Shown one piece after another: positions 39,001 through 54,000 of a DNA stretch of 64,000 bases; position 1 is the stretch's first letter; every line of letters starts with the position of its first letter. The DNA is from Siphlonurus alternatus (Eukaryota > Arthropoda > Insecta > Ephemeroptera > Siphlonuridae), in NCBI GenBank assembly GCA_949825025.1, contig OX463780.1, positions 14,357,480 through 14,421,479 of the forward strand, given 5' to 3'. Both the position numbers and the translations under genes were made by a program. The notes below the pieces were generated by a model. The model saw only the letters and a list, made by a program, of their open reading frames with translations, did no database searches and had not been told where the DNA came from.

Positions 39001-42000
39001 ATGTCAATCTTCCTGTAAGCAAGTATGTGATTTGTCTATTTACTGCATATCATTGAAAGAAAATTTCATCTCCAAGTGATTACAATCTTACATGCAAAAT
39101 ATTAAAATATTTCTAAAAAAAAATGCAAGCAATTTGTTTATATAACAAACATAAACATGTTTCTTACAAGAGAATTTTTAAAAATTCCTATACAAAATAC
39201 GTCCACCAAAATCAGACAGCAATGGTGGTAAGTTGACCTTGCTGTTGGCATTGCTGTTGACATTTTATTGACTGCATTTGCCCTCTTAAATTTAACTACA
39301 ATTTATATTATTAACAAGAGTACGTCAATATATAAAGTACAAAAACTGTCCTTAATTAGATTAAGTGTTTAAAAATTAAGTGTGGCCACGTTTTAATATT
39401 CCCCCCCAGGAGGAGCCTTGACTCACTTGCAGAGCTCGATGCGGACGGTCTGCGCGTGCTCCTCGCCGGTGTTCACCAAGAACTTCCAGTGACCCTGAGT
39501 GTTGCGCGCCCGCTTGGGCTTGGCGAACTTGACGAGCGTCTTGCACAGCGCGCTGGCGGGCGCCTCCTCCACCAGATTGTCGTCCAGAGTGTCCTGCCGC
39601 CGCTCACTGCCCGCCTCCAGGTCTGTCTCGCTAGCCAGCACGGCCAGCACGGCGCTCGGACTGCGCCGCATGCTCGCCAGAATCGCCTCCCTGAACAAAA
39701 CACACACCGTTATACAGGAAAACATAAAATTTGTGACCTGACTGCACACTAAATTATTAGATGCTGAATTTGATATCAGTACAATTATTTTCACCTTACA
39801 GTAAGGATTTTTTAGGTTTCAGTACATTAAATGGGCTAATTAAACCTTATTTTCAGTACTTTTCGCACCTTTAAGTACAAATTTAGTACTGAAAAAAACA
39901 GAGTTAATAAAAGTACAAATATTATCCTTAGAGTAAGAAGTATCTAAAAATTTAGAGTGTGGCTGGAGATAAAGAGATGGATTTTGTATTTCGTATTTGA
40001 GTCATGAAAAGTGTAGATATCCCGACAGATTTTAGGTTCACCGTAGACTCTGTGTAAATGCCCACAAACTGAGTCGTCCATGTGGTTTAGAATGGTACAC
40101 TCGTCGCTTAGGAAAATTTTCTTTTGTCTTTGCGGCCTTTTAATTTACCATGCTCCGTAGCCCCGTAAAAATAAGGCTGCAAGTGGGAAATTTTCCAAGA
40201 CAACGAGTATACATTTAGACGTTTTTTTTTTAATTTATTTTGTTGATTTCTTCTACTTTTTTTATTTATTTTTTACTACATATTTCCATGATATTGAGTT
40301 ATTTACAATTGAATTCATTTTTTTTTTTTTTTTTTCAGAAACAAAGTTGAATTTTTATATATGAAATGCAGCCAACACAACACTCCATGCTGATGTTATA
40401 TAAGCTAACATTTTTGTAAGGCTAAAAATAAACATTTCTCCTACCCTCGACTGTATGCTGATCTGACGATGTCAAAATAACAAAATAACATCAACAAGCG
40501 AGACGTCAGCTCAGTGTAAACCCTGAACGTTTTCAATATTACGTTGACACAAATTTCAGTGGATTTTTGTTAAGAATTACAAATCTTTTTCTAGACAGAC
40601 AGTTCAAATTTTAAAGGAACACGAGATCACATATGGTGATAAATATGTATGTGACACCTTATATTTGATGGATAAATTTAATATTGAATATTGCATCTTA
40701 AAAGGAATAAATACATAGATGTAATCAGATTAAATGCTAATATTTTATTAAATTCATGAATTTATAAATTTATAGTGTAAATAAACTAATCCAAGTAAAT
40801 ACTGCTGAAATGAAAACATGCTGCAAATATAAACAGTTGTTATCTAATATATAGTCAACATTGCTTCAGAAAAATCAATAAACAGTAGTCCATTAATCGC
40901 GGGATGCAAGTGCAAGTAATATATACCCCATATCTTATATTGCAACTTGAAGAACTTATCGAGTACAGTTAAGTGCCATTTCATGTAAAACTATCACTGA
41001 GCGATTAAAGCAAGTGGAGCGCGAAGGAAAACTGAAAATTGCTTTTCAATTAGCGAAGCAAACGAGATTACAGTGAGAATGGATGACTATTAGCGCATTA
41101 ACGTCATATCATATGGTAATGTGGTAACGCTTATCACTTCGTGTTTAAAAGTTTAAACTGTTATAATAAATGGTAAAGCCTGTTTCTAAAGTCGCCTTGC
41201 TAGCTAGGCAACCCTTCTTACATTACTGCTGTGCGGATTGCATCCTTAAATATTTATAGGGGCTCTCCTCTCCAGCATTTTTAAACCACATCACAAGCAG
41301 ACCAGTATGTAAAGTGTACGTAAAAACTTTGAACATAATAGCCAGGATTATTTTTTCAAAAGCACAAAGACTAAAGTTGTTTGTACAACCCACGCATCAG
41401 CTTCAAAAGAAATGAATTATTATGATGCTTTTCATAATATGATGTTTTTTTCACTTTTTTTCATAAAATATACATCAAATTTAATACCACAGTGTGGTGT
41501 ATAGTTATTAATTATTATAAATAAAAAAAACATTTAGCTCGCAAATTACAATGCTGAAGGAAAAATGAAGTTGCTGCAACTATGCGTTTTATTATATTAA
41601 TATTTTTTAATGAATTATACGATAAGTAATCTGCTAGAAAGGTATGAAGTTTTAAAAGCGACAGTTTTTATTCCACTGTTCATGTTTTAGAACTCATCAG
41701 CCGCGTATAAAAAATTGTTTAATTTTTAGCGTAGGCTGAAGTGTATATATAAATAACATTTTTTATTGTTTTTTACCCAATTAATATCCAGTACCGAATA
41801 GCCTGAGTCCAATTATATCCCTTCCTGTAATTTGTAAAGTAAATTTTCTGATATTTAATGTGATGGCTTTGGTTCAAGTTTTGGTATGTTTCTATTCTTT
41901 TTTGTCTGCGTTGCGACACCGATAATTATAATTTTTTTTATTTGTTTGTTTTTATTATTTTTTTGTACTGAAACTAGCTAGGATTGTCAGCAAAATTACA

Positions 42001-45000
42001 GACTCAAGATTGAGGTACAAAAGCTCACCGTTAAAGATACTTTATTTTTTTCTTAACTTTGATCTTATTATGGCAGATTCCCAGACATGAGAGTCCCAAC
42101 CCTTTCAGTACGTCTTTGATCCTGTTACCATTGCATGACAAAATTGGATTTACCTCTGACGAAGGGACTTTAAGTGGGTACACCATATCATTTAATTTTT
42201 TTAGTCTAAAATCTAATTATTAATCAGAGTTAAGTATAAAGGTGAACGCATATACCTGGGGTAGTCTGGCACATCGAGGCACAGACTGTTGCTCACGAGC
42301 TCGCACTGGCCTGCCACATCGTCGGGAGGGAGCGGCGGACGCAACGCCACATTCACCCCGTGCTGCTCTCTGGTGGGTAACCGAGGAGGCTGTCGGTACG
42401 GAGGAAGTGCGCCAGGTGGCAGTCGCTGCCGTGACAGGTACGAGCCTGTCAATCAAAGTAACGTCACGTCTCCGCGGAGTCGTGGGGTCAACACGTGACT
42501 TACCTGAGCGTCGTTGGTCCGAGAGAAGTATCAGCAGCTCCGAGGGGTGGAGGCGACGACCTTGCAGCTCCAGCGCCTGCAAAATGGGCACCAGTTAGGA
42601 CACCAATACTTTCTTTACGTCATATATGATAGCTGTCGGACCCAAAGTAATTTTAATATTGAACAAATACAGTAATTAATGGAAGATTTAGATTACTTTT
42701 AATAGAGAATTTCTTATATCTTACTTTAGGGAAGTCTTGTCTCTCTTCTGATGACGAAGGTTGACATTAATTAAGGAGACGAAAATGCATATTTTTCAAA
42801 ATTTAATAATTTAATTATCTTCTCTTTATTAATATAGCACAGAAAACAGAAATTGTCTTAAGTAATAAACTTTACAAACTGTAATAAAATTATATAGTAC
42901 ATAAGTTAGTAATTAGCATACATATTGCTGTATTTACCATGCATGCCTGCAGCTACGGTCAGTTCTTATGGTCTAAGGGTAACTTATATAGTACATATAG
43001 CATTAGCATTGCAGTTTATATAAATCACTAACTAATCACTACATACAAAATCCTGGAGAGACAAAGTTATTCGTTATTCTACACACCACCAGCTCTAGTA
43101 ATAAAAACTCAATGTCAAAGATTCAATTATCCATATCGGATCGTCACGAATGATAAATCGGCCGCTGCACTATCGTCGTGTATATCAAATTGTCCACTTT
43201 TGTAAACAAATTGCTGCAAATCTCGATTCCGAATGTGACTGCGGATGTTATCTTACGTTGATTATTTATCATTCTGGACACACTTGGGTCATTGCAAAGC
43301 CGACCTCACCACTCGGAACGTGATTTGTCCATCTTGACCTTGCCTGTCTGAGCAAACGAGGGAGGAAGCAAGTAACTCCACCAGTAACTGCATAGCAGAC
43401 TCAGTAGCAAAAACACGTATTTGCTGTGCAATTGTACTCGTTATTCAAACTACCGCCACGGGCTACACACAAGACAAATATTACAATATTGGCTCTCTCT
43501 GCACGTTCTTGAAGGTCACAATTACTTTATTATGTTCATTTACTTAATTAATATTAAATATTTGTACTTTATAGTTTCAAGGAGTAACATTGTAAAGCTA
43601 ATTTGCATTTTAAGTTTTTTTTTTTTTTTGCTGTGTTCACTATATAAATAATTATATAACATTATATAACTACCATAACACTTACTGGCTAGTTATATTA
43701 TAAATGTAAAAAAAATATTACGTAATTATAATGCAAAAAATATATTTTTCAATGTCAATCTCTGTATTCAAAATAATAAGAGTCATGCTAACATAGTAGA
43801 ATAAACGAATTTGCAAGACGTCATATTTGCAAGTCGTTTAACAATTATTATTGAATAATAGCTTAAAATGATATTTCGTTTCTCAAGTACTGCAGCATAT
43901 TTAATAAGGTGTGGAAGTGAAAAAGGAATTAGCTTTGATAGGAATGTAAATTTAGATATTTCAATTTCAAAGCAACTCGCGGATATTGTATTAAATTTAC
44001 AGCTGCTGTAAGCGTTTCCAATTTTAATCTCTATATATCTCTATATAGTTGATTTATTTTCTAAGTCAGCCTCATGTTGCCAGCCTAATTTATATGCAGC
44101 AGAGATGCCTTGGGGTGTATGGATTTAAAAACAATAAAATCATCCCCTCTCTCATTTGCATTCAGCTCAAAAGCCTAAAAGGCAACCCATGAAAATATCG
44201 AATCGTATACTGTTTCAGAAGACTAAATTAAATTTCATATTGGACGTATTTACATTTTCACTTTTACTCTTCAACCATACATTATAAAAATTATAAATCA
44301 ATGTACTCTTTAGGGTATATAAGAAACATAGGGTTTTAAATACACTTGACTGAACAAAGTTAGTAAAAGAGATTTGCAAGTATATTATATGGAATTTGTT
44401 GTTTCAATCACGTTCTAATTACTATATAAGTCTTTGGTCTTTCACCATACGTCACAATACAATATGACGTCACAATTATGTAGGCAAAACATTGGCAGTG
44501 GCATAGCAGATACGTATTAAAGTTGGTCTCGAAATTAATTTCTCCTGACTATTTGTATCATTTTTCTTAGAATTTTCTTTCATAAATGGTGACAAAAAGA
44601 ACCAATGCTAACGCAAAAAATTAATTGACAACCAAAACCATTATTATAAAGGCGATGCTGTGAGTAACGTTAACACGCACAGCATAGGATTTTAGGGTTT
44701 TCTGCCTACATCCCGAAGACCTTCGGGCGGCTTCGGGCATCTCCGTGCTACCCAAAATGTAAACATGAAATTTCTATATCCTATTTTCAAAATTTATCGA
44801 AATTTCTCGTTTTAATTTACAGGACCAGACTTACAATATTCACTATACGTTTACATGGTGATATTTAATACGTATCCGCGTTGACGACGGATAATGTTAT
44901 TCTTATGAGGCGTCGTCAACGGATCTATATTAAGCACCGTCATGTGAACGTGGTACGCTGTACACGTCATACCTCCGGAAGCTCTGCACCTTCCTCATCG

Positions 45001-48000
45001 TGCGTGGAGTTGAACTCTACGCTGGGTACCGCGGCCACGGCAGACTCGACGATCTCGAGGGCTCGTGCCCGCTGTACCTCGTCCGCCTCGCGTTGTGCCT
45101 CCTCGTCCCCGCGACGCAGCAGACTCACCACGTCGAGCTGAGGCAGCAGGCGGCCCAACGTCGCGTTCTGGGCAGCCACACTCTCCTGAGGAAGGACACG
45201 TCAGTTTGAATTCTCTGAGGGGGATAATCTCGTGTCTGGTGCATCTGCAGTTTTTTACTATTGTACAGTATATTTAAGATATAATAATCGAGTAATATAT
45301 TCCTGAAAGCGTATTAACTTTAAATTATCAAATTCTTAGATATTTCACGCCTATGTAATTTTTTTTTTTTTTTTTGCTTAAATTCAAACTTATACACAAT
45401 AGAAATTATACACACACATCTTGTTGTTTTAGTGAATAGTAATACTTGAAGGAAGATTATTTTTTTATACTCTTTTTATCTCTATTTAGCCGAGAACTAA
45501 CTAAAAATATTTTTTAAATTGTATAATCACCAAACTTCTTAAGTTTTGTCGCAATCATGAATGACGCTTTATACAATCTTAATAACGCAGTAATTTTTTT
45601 TTCTTTTTATTAATATTTCTTAACTCTGAAATCGTGTATCAAAAGAAATTAAAGTAAAATTTTAGTGTTATTTATATTTCAAACGACAATAAATAGTTAT
45701 ACACAAGTATTAAAATATCATGCAGTTATAAAGAGCTTTAATTCAATACAAAATCTCTGTGTCATAGTTTTTAAGTTTTCATTTCTTTCCAGCAAAATAT
45801 TATTGTCTGCATTACACTAAATTATTTATGAAAGTCATTGTATTTCATGAGTGAATAAATGTCTAAATTTTAAAGTAAAAAAAAAAAACGATAATTTATA
45901 CATCAGGTTAACATGCTCGTGAGACGTGGCTGACGTGGAGCTTACCTGCTGGGTGAGGCCGGACACGACGAGGGGCGCCTGCTGCAACATCTCAGCCAGG
46001 CCGACTCTCTGAGTTCGCGTGAGGCTTCGCAGCAGAGGCAGCACCTACGAAGAAAACACGTCAGACGTGGGGCAGCTCGTGCGGGAAGAACACGTCAGTC
46101 GTGTGGTAGCTCGTGCGGGACGTGCTTGGACGGTCATGCAGAGGAGGGCGAATAACGTCTGTCAAATCTTAAATTCTGATATCTTTTTAATCTGATGTTT
46201 TAATTTTCCCATTTGTAGTTGAAAAAACAAATCAAACATCTTTTCACTATTATGGTCTGACTTGGGAATCCCCTATATAGAATACAATACATGGACATAT
46301 CAACCTGTTGACGTGTCAAATATTACAAGCCTATTATATTCTGAACGCGTTTTAAACATTCGAAAGTTCAATCTGAAATTGAATAAGGCAACTTTTATTC
46401 AAATTTATTTAGTTTTAATATAATAATCTGGAATTAGATTAGATTTCATACTATATTTAGAAAACTTATAATGTTATTATAGTAGATTGAAATTATTTTA
46501 CTGTGTACTGCATCAAAAATGCGACACTTCAAAGAAGTGAAAATAATGAAAATATATAAATTAAGAAAAAACTTGGATTTAGGAAATTACGCAAAAAATT
46601 TGTAGCTACATATCTTTAAATTCTATTCACGCCTCAATAAATCTCGTGGAAACAATATAAATGCTGTATTATTTTCACATGATGTAGGATTCCACGCTTG
46701 GTCGTGAATTTGGTGCTTCATTTTCACGAAGCATTAAGCACAAATCGAGAAGGCGGCAGCGGGAGTAAAATTCCCGCATGAGCGCATCGGCCAGTCGCGA
46801 CTTTGTCTGCGCACCAAGTACAGTCAGGCTAATTTAACGTTCCCACTGGAAATAGAGGTGCGAGATGTCCTGCTTGTTTGTGTTTCACGTCAGTACTTAT
46901 GAGCCAGGCCAGTATTTTTTATCTTTAATTCTCTTGACCAAATTTCCAAGTTGAAGTACAAAATACAGTTGACTTCCCGGGGGATGTTGAATTACTTCTG
47001 TATTATTGTGACGATCAGGTTCAAGGCCTTCTTCACGGAGAAACCAGACTTGAGTCTGCATGCATCTCGTTACAACCGGATAATGAGAACAAAATGTCTC
47101 AATCCTCTGTTCAATTTACGTTTTGTATTTCTGCATGGTATGTTTTTTATTTAGTATAAGTTCACTATCAATTTAATTAAATTTAAATTATATAATATAA
47201 TGGGGTTGATTTACGAAAGAGTTATCCAGGTTTTTATTCACGTTTAGCTTAACCATGCATGACGTTTAGCAAGGTGATTTAACACGTAAAGCAGGTATAG
47301 TTTAAACATGGTTAAGCTAAACGTGGTTAAAACCTGGCTAACTGCTTCGTGAATCACGCCCAATAATATATTTAAATTAAACAAAGTGTGATACAGTCTT
47401 CGTTTTTCATATGTAAATTACTAAATGAGTACATTTTCAATATACTGTAAGTTATGAAAATAAATAAACTGGGGATCTTTAATATAAATATAATAGCTAT
47501 ACAATCTATACCTGTTGTGTCTATTAATGTTGCACCTCATTGCAGTAGTATTCTACTCGTGTACTCTTATATTACCGGAAGCTAGGTATAGGCACACGAG
47601 GAAGGTTTTCCACTTTGATATATTCAATGTAAAAAGAAATACGCTCATCACCCCCACCAAACGTTTTGTGACCCCCCTTGGGGAACCACCAGTACTTCTC
47701 CCAAGAAGACGGGTCAGGAAGGTCAAATCCAGCAGACCTTGGGGACTCACCTCTCCCAGTCTCGCGACGCTCTCCGGCTGACGCAGCGACGCCATCATGA
47801 CCCTCTGCAGCGCGCGACCCTTAGCCACCACCACCTCCGGCGCTTCAGTCGTGGCGCCTCCCTCAGGCGCCGTCCTCACCACCACCTGCAACAAAAACCT
47901 CGTCAGAATATTGTGGACTTTGTTCTCCATGTTAGTCTTTAGATGTGAGTACAGTCAAATTAATTTGATATTCCTTCCGAAAGTAGCCGGAAGTTTGAAG

Positions 48001-50959
48001 TTTGCAGCTGTTCTGTTTGTAATTCAGTTTTGAAACTTTACAGAGTGGTTTGAAGTAGAAGTACTGACCTATTTGTGAAATTCTAAAACTGAAATACGAA
48101 TAAGAAGACTTATATGAGAAACCTTACACTTCCGGCTACTTCCGGATGGAATATCATGTAAATTTGACTGTACATGCAGTATGCATACTCTCCATTTCAT
48201 GTGTTTGATTAGAACGTCAGAGTATTTATAGTAAAATTAGCAGTGACTCTCTGATTGGCCCGAACCCAAACCGAACACTGACGTAGTTGCCCGACGAAAG
48301 TCTAAGTACGAAACGGAGAGAGTAAACATACCGACATAGTTTTTCTTCAGCCTCAAATATACTCCGTTATTTGTTAAGCCATCATCACGGACGGTACTGT
48401 TAATAACTTGAATTCAAAGACAGGACCAAAAAGAACAAGATACTATTTTAAATACAGTGATGAATAAAAAGGTGCAGTAGAAACATACAACAAATAATGA
48501 AAACAGAATTTTAAACATAAAAAAATCATTGTGCATGTATATATTAATGACGTAATTAAATTACGTAATATTAATAACTAGAATATTATATTATATTATT
48601 ATTTAGTAAATATTGTATTATCGCTGTTGTTTTTAACATAAACATATTATAGGGGCATCGGGCATCGTGGAGGCATGTAACTGGAACGATATTTACACTT
48701 TTCATATTGTTTACTAACAAAGTTTTGTGAGTTGAAGCAAGAGAAACCACCTCTCAACTAATTTGAATAATAATTTATTTAAAATTTACTGCAGTAATTT
48801 GTGAATGTTCTCTTTCTGTCTAAAATTAAAAAGAAAGCAACGGCATCGTTTCCTAAAATGCCTCATAAAAATCATAATTTAAAAATTACTTCGTTGCATT
48901 TTTGTTTTAAAAAAATACAAAACGTGAGTCACAAACTAAACTGAAGAGAAAACTGAATATATTCAAATTATTTCAAATACCATACAATAAGTAAAAATTA
49001 ATATTTATATCACATTCAGCATTCTTAGCCTACATTTTCTTCATTTTTAAATATAATAAAAAAAAAGAAAAGCGATTTTGATGATAAAACTCATTAACAA
49101 GGAGGCACGTGATGATCTAAGAATGTGGGTCTGAAGAGGATCGATTTCTACGGTTCCGACTGATGGGTCGCTCCACGCGGTTGTAACGGAGCCATGATGA
49201 CGTCATCGTGCGTCCAGCCGCGCACCAACTGACCTCGCGAACACGCAGCTAGTGCCGTTCATACGTAATAAACAGAGTCAATGGACATCTTCTTAAAATC
49301 AAGGATTTCATTGTTACAATTTACCTTGAATTAAAGGTGATTATTAATTAATCAAGTAATGAATTGAAATACAAAGACTATAGTATTGAATTTATATACT
49401 GGAAACGTGCTTTGGATAATTATAGTTTTTGTTGTGTGGTAAATTTCTTTGTGAAAATAATTGCATTAAATTTAATGCACTTGAGAAAATAGTTTTCTAA
49501 AAGTACCAGTTTTAATATTAAATGTTAATTATACTAAATAACTTCAGTATATATGACCCATATATATTAAATACAATATTAATTATTTGATTAAACTTTC
49601 ATCATTAATTTAATATAATTGAATGCTTTTATAGTCATAACCACAGATTATTAATTAACACCTACGGCTGGAAGTAATACATTTATCATTATATAAAAAA
49701 AAATGTTTTTTGTGATCATTAAATATAGATTTAAAAAGACTGGTTCATCTATATTCACTTTTTTTTTTATAATTTGTGAGCAAGTGACCTAATGCGCAGT
49801 GAAATCTGTGTGCCCGTCCTTGACTTTGAACAGTTCGCTCGTGCTACATTCTAGCTCACACCTGAGTGGCTCACCTGATCTCAGGACTCAGGACGTACCT
49901 GTGCCCGCGACACTTGTCCGAATTACCCGGTCGACCGTCAGCACAATGATTTCCGTGCCATCTCATTGCAAATCGTAAAAAAAAACTTCAATGTCTACTT
50001 AACGATTTGACGAATAATTATACGCATAAGGAAACGTAAATTGCCATCATACTTTCTTGTCCCATGTCCGGTATGTTACAAAATTATACACATTTTTAAC
50101 TCGTCACTCGAAGGCGAAAGTAATTATTTTAAATTTTAGAGGACAATGACAAGGATTTACTAAATTTTCAGAAAATATTATTTCCATTTTGCATTGCCCT
50201 AGCATTACACACCAAATATGTAAACTCGGAAATTCAAGTTTGCTGTTGCTTCTTTAACCTTCTTAAAATTGTCTTTATAATTGTGGAGGAAATTTTAACA
50301 GTTTCATCAAATTATTTTAAGTTTAATTTTTATCAATAAATTCTTCAGTTGTTGATTTTTTTTTGTTTCATTCTTACAAAAATACTTAAAGATATAAAAT
50401 TTAAAAAAAAAATTATTTTATATTATTTGGTACTGTTATAGTAATGTATGGTAATCAATAAAAAATATTTAAAAAATACATGACTTCCGTGTGTTCCATT
50501 TATGACACATTCCCCAATTTTTTAACGTAACTCCTGATGGTAATTTAAATAATATCATATTTAGGTCATACAAATTTCTATAATGATAATTCACTCCAGA
50601 TTACTTGTTCGTGCCTGTCGGAATTGGAGATATGATTACCGGGAATATTGCACGCTCGACCGTAGCAACAAATACGTGCACAAACGTTTCACGGATTTAG
50701 TCTGATACAGCGTGGGCATCAGTGGCCCGTACACGTGGCTAACAACAGGTGTTCGCGGAGTGACCGAGCGTGGCACTGGTGTCATTAATTAACGTGCTTT
50801 TAATTAACTCTTCAATATCTGCAAATAACCATAAATTAAGAAAGTTCATATTTGGGCTACCTTGAAACTCGGAACCCCAATTTTATTTTGTACTCTCATT
50901 TAAATGATTAAATGTTGTTCTATTATTAAAATTGAATAATGATTCTTTTATATATATTA

Positions 50960-51018
<59 letters not shown>

Positions 51019-54000
51019 GCGCGATTCACGAAGCAGTTAACCACGTTTAACTTAACCAGGTTTAACTAGATGTTTTTAAACGTAAAACAGGTATAGTTAA
51101 ACGTGGTTAAGCTAAACGTGGTTAGAAACCTGGCTAGCTTCTTCGTGAATCGCACCCAATATACCTGCATTTCTTCGCCTATTATAGAGATCTTTTCCTG
51201 GATATTAATCAAGTGTTAATGTTACTTCGACATGTTTAAAATAATTGGACTGCTAATTTACGTTTATATTTCACTAGGAGGTCACATGCAATCGTAATGC
51301 ATTGTGCAAGTGAAGACAATGGGTAAGACGGCAATGACTCGACAGAACGTCAGGATGCTGTCTGAACGAGGGCTACTTAACTGAGAGGTTGCAGAAAGAT
51401 TTGATCAACTTAATTACTGGGAGTTTTTAGTTTCGTCACAAGAACAATTGCAACATTATTTTCAAATCTCTGTACGTAAGTACAAAACTATCTTCTTACA
51501 ATGTAGCTTGTTGAATAACATAGTGCTTAGTGACGAATCACTTTAGAACTGAAATTGCTTGTTTTAATTGTTTATTAATTTCTTTTTATTTAAATTTAAA
51601 CTAAATACAACTATAACCTGTGTAATGTGTGTATTATTCAATCATATTTACTTACTAATTGGTTTTAGAATGGTCAGACACTTTGAATATAGACAATAAT
51701 TATAATGAATTGAAAATTAAACGTTACAGTTAATTAATTGTTAATTGATGTTAGATTTGAAGCTATTCATATATTCTATTAAATCATGTGAAAAAATCTT
51801 TCTATTTAATTATTCATCAGAGAAAACAAAGTAATGTATTCGTATAACTAAATATACATGTATTATATACGTATATAGACCCATATATAAGACTTGATGT
51901 AACTAATTTTCAAATTTAAGTATTTTAAGAGAGAAATGTATTTTAGGTATAATTATTTAATAAACTGTTATTTTATTTTGATCACTATAATTTTTATTTA
52001 AAACAGTTTTATTTAAAATAACACTTATATTATAAATGAATAAAATTATACACAAAAGTACAATAATGTTCTACTCTTATAATATTATGCATTTTCTCTT
52101 TTCATCTTTCACTATAACGGAATTAGTTACACTTAGTTTAGTTTCATTTACACTAATTGAAATCAATTTTAGCATATTATTTAAAATTGAACTAAAAACA
52201 CTATAATTGTGTGTAAAAACAACTGGAAAAGTTTAGTGAGAAAAATGATTGTTTATAAGAAGTAGGGCGGTTTTATTAGAACAAAAGTAGAATTTTACCC
52301 ACGGGTTGAGTTTTGTGACTTTGTTGTTTCCAGTTTTAAGAAATACTAAGTTAGGACAAACACAATGAGGAAACTCTTTCAGCCGATGCATTTGTCGCTT
52401 TGACCTGGAAACTTACTTATCTGTGTGCGACACTCTTTGCTTGCAGTATGCTACTGACTTGGTCTCGGCCAAGGTCGTGAATGTAACGGAAACCTCCTCA
52501 TCTCTGCAAACTCTGGCGTCAACATTTTCGCAATAAAATGACCGTCACAAAAGTAACTAACTTACACCGGATGATTAACAAGTCAAAATTTTCATTTGCT
52601 GATGTACATGGCCGAAATTCCTTATTATAAAATTTCACGGTTGTTCCTATATACTTGTTTTGGTAATGAGGAATTATAATTTTAAATAATATTTTGCAAG
52701 GTTGTTGATTTTTGACCTTCTCAAGATCATAGCAAATTTTGTTTATATATTTTACAATAACAATAATATTCCAATTATATGATAATGAAATCAAGTGATG
52801 AAATACGAATTATCACCAGTATATGATTTTAACTACCTCCACTTCTTCATTTTGACATTTGAATGGTACAAAAAATGTTAGCTCTTATTTTCTCTTGGTC
52901 AAGATGGTCATGTAAAATAACTGTTATTGACTGTTGCCCTCCAAACAATAATTATGCTCTAAATAACAATATTTTTTGTTACTCTAACAATTTCATTACA
53001 ATAAACCTAATTGATCAAAATTATTAACCCCTTGGGATACATTACATTCACACTATCTGAAGGTCTCAAATTCTCTAATGGAAAGTTTTTACAATGAATG
53101 CAAGGATATTAATTCAAAGACATGATCGTATAGTATTCATCACATGGCCCGACTTATTGACACTTTCAAATATTGCACCCTTGTTAGGAATATACAAGTG
53201 AAAATGAAAACTTTCAATGTCCGGCCTACTAATTATTAATCACGTATATTGTAAGAAATAACAATAACAAATATTATTTTGAATTGTTCTTTTGTTTTTT
53301 ATATAATTTTTTTGTGTCATTAGTGTACACTGAACAGGATATGATGTACTGGACAAACTTGTTTGGGTAAGGGTGTGGTAATATTAGGATCACTTGAACA
53401 GGTTTTAACATGCTCTTGTTCATATAAGGCTTTCTAAACCATTTTCAATTGTTCTATATGGAGAAATGAAGAATAATATTTGATGAATTCTATTTACTTT
53501 TTCAATGACCTAGAACTTGAATTCAAACTGATAGCTTTTCAACTTTTTTTTTTTTTCTCTTTGTTAATTTTTCTATGTTAATTAATCATCATTTTTTTGT
53601 AAGTCATATAAGGTACTGTATAATTAAAACTTTAACAAAAATTGCGATGCATTGACCCTTTTACTGCTCTTTGTATTAATTATTAATGTAATAAATCATT
53701 ATATGTAGGAACTCCGCACCTTAACAAATATTACAGTATGTTAATAAATATTTCAAGTCAGTAGGGAAGTAGCGCTTGAGTTATTGCTTGTAAAAAAAGT
53801 ATATATGTTATAAGGACCAGCACATAAATAAAAAGTGTATTAGCAGTAACTTGTATGACCGGCTTTGGGAATTTCAAGGCCTGTTAATTATAACAAACAA
53901 GTAGTTGCTATGCCTTCATTTTGGTACCCAATAGTTCTTGTTCTTACGAAATAAAGCGATTTGATTATTTTAATATTTTAAAATTATTGAAAAAAAAATA

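Larger units (their letters stand above)
35027..39426 (-). other. NT1 intron 7
   Basis: A 4.4-kb AT-rich intron with two fold-back hairpins (35374-35535 and 37816-37953), a fragment of the ATGGAGTATCGACCT MITE family (about 37565-37655) and a poly(T) run (36007-36034). Nothing else was recognised. Confidence 0.8.

Noticed and set aside
39456..39752. Plus-strand frames opposite NT1 and transporter exons
   Set aside because: Shadow frames of GC-rich minus-strand exons that splice in phase. The same applies at 14489-14904, 17312-17677, 42242-42598, 45000-45277 and 61445-61726.
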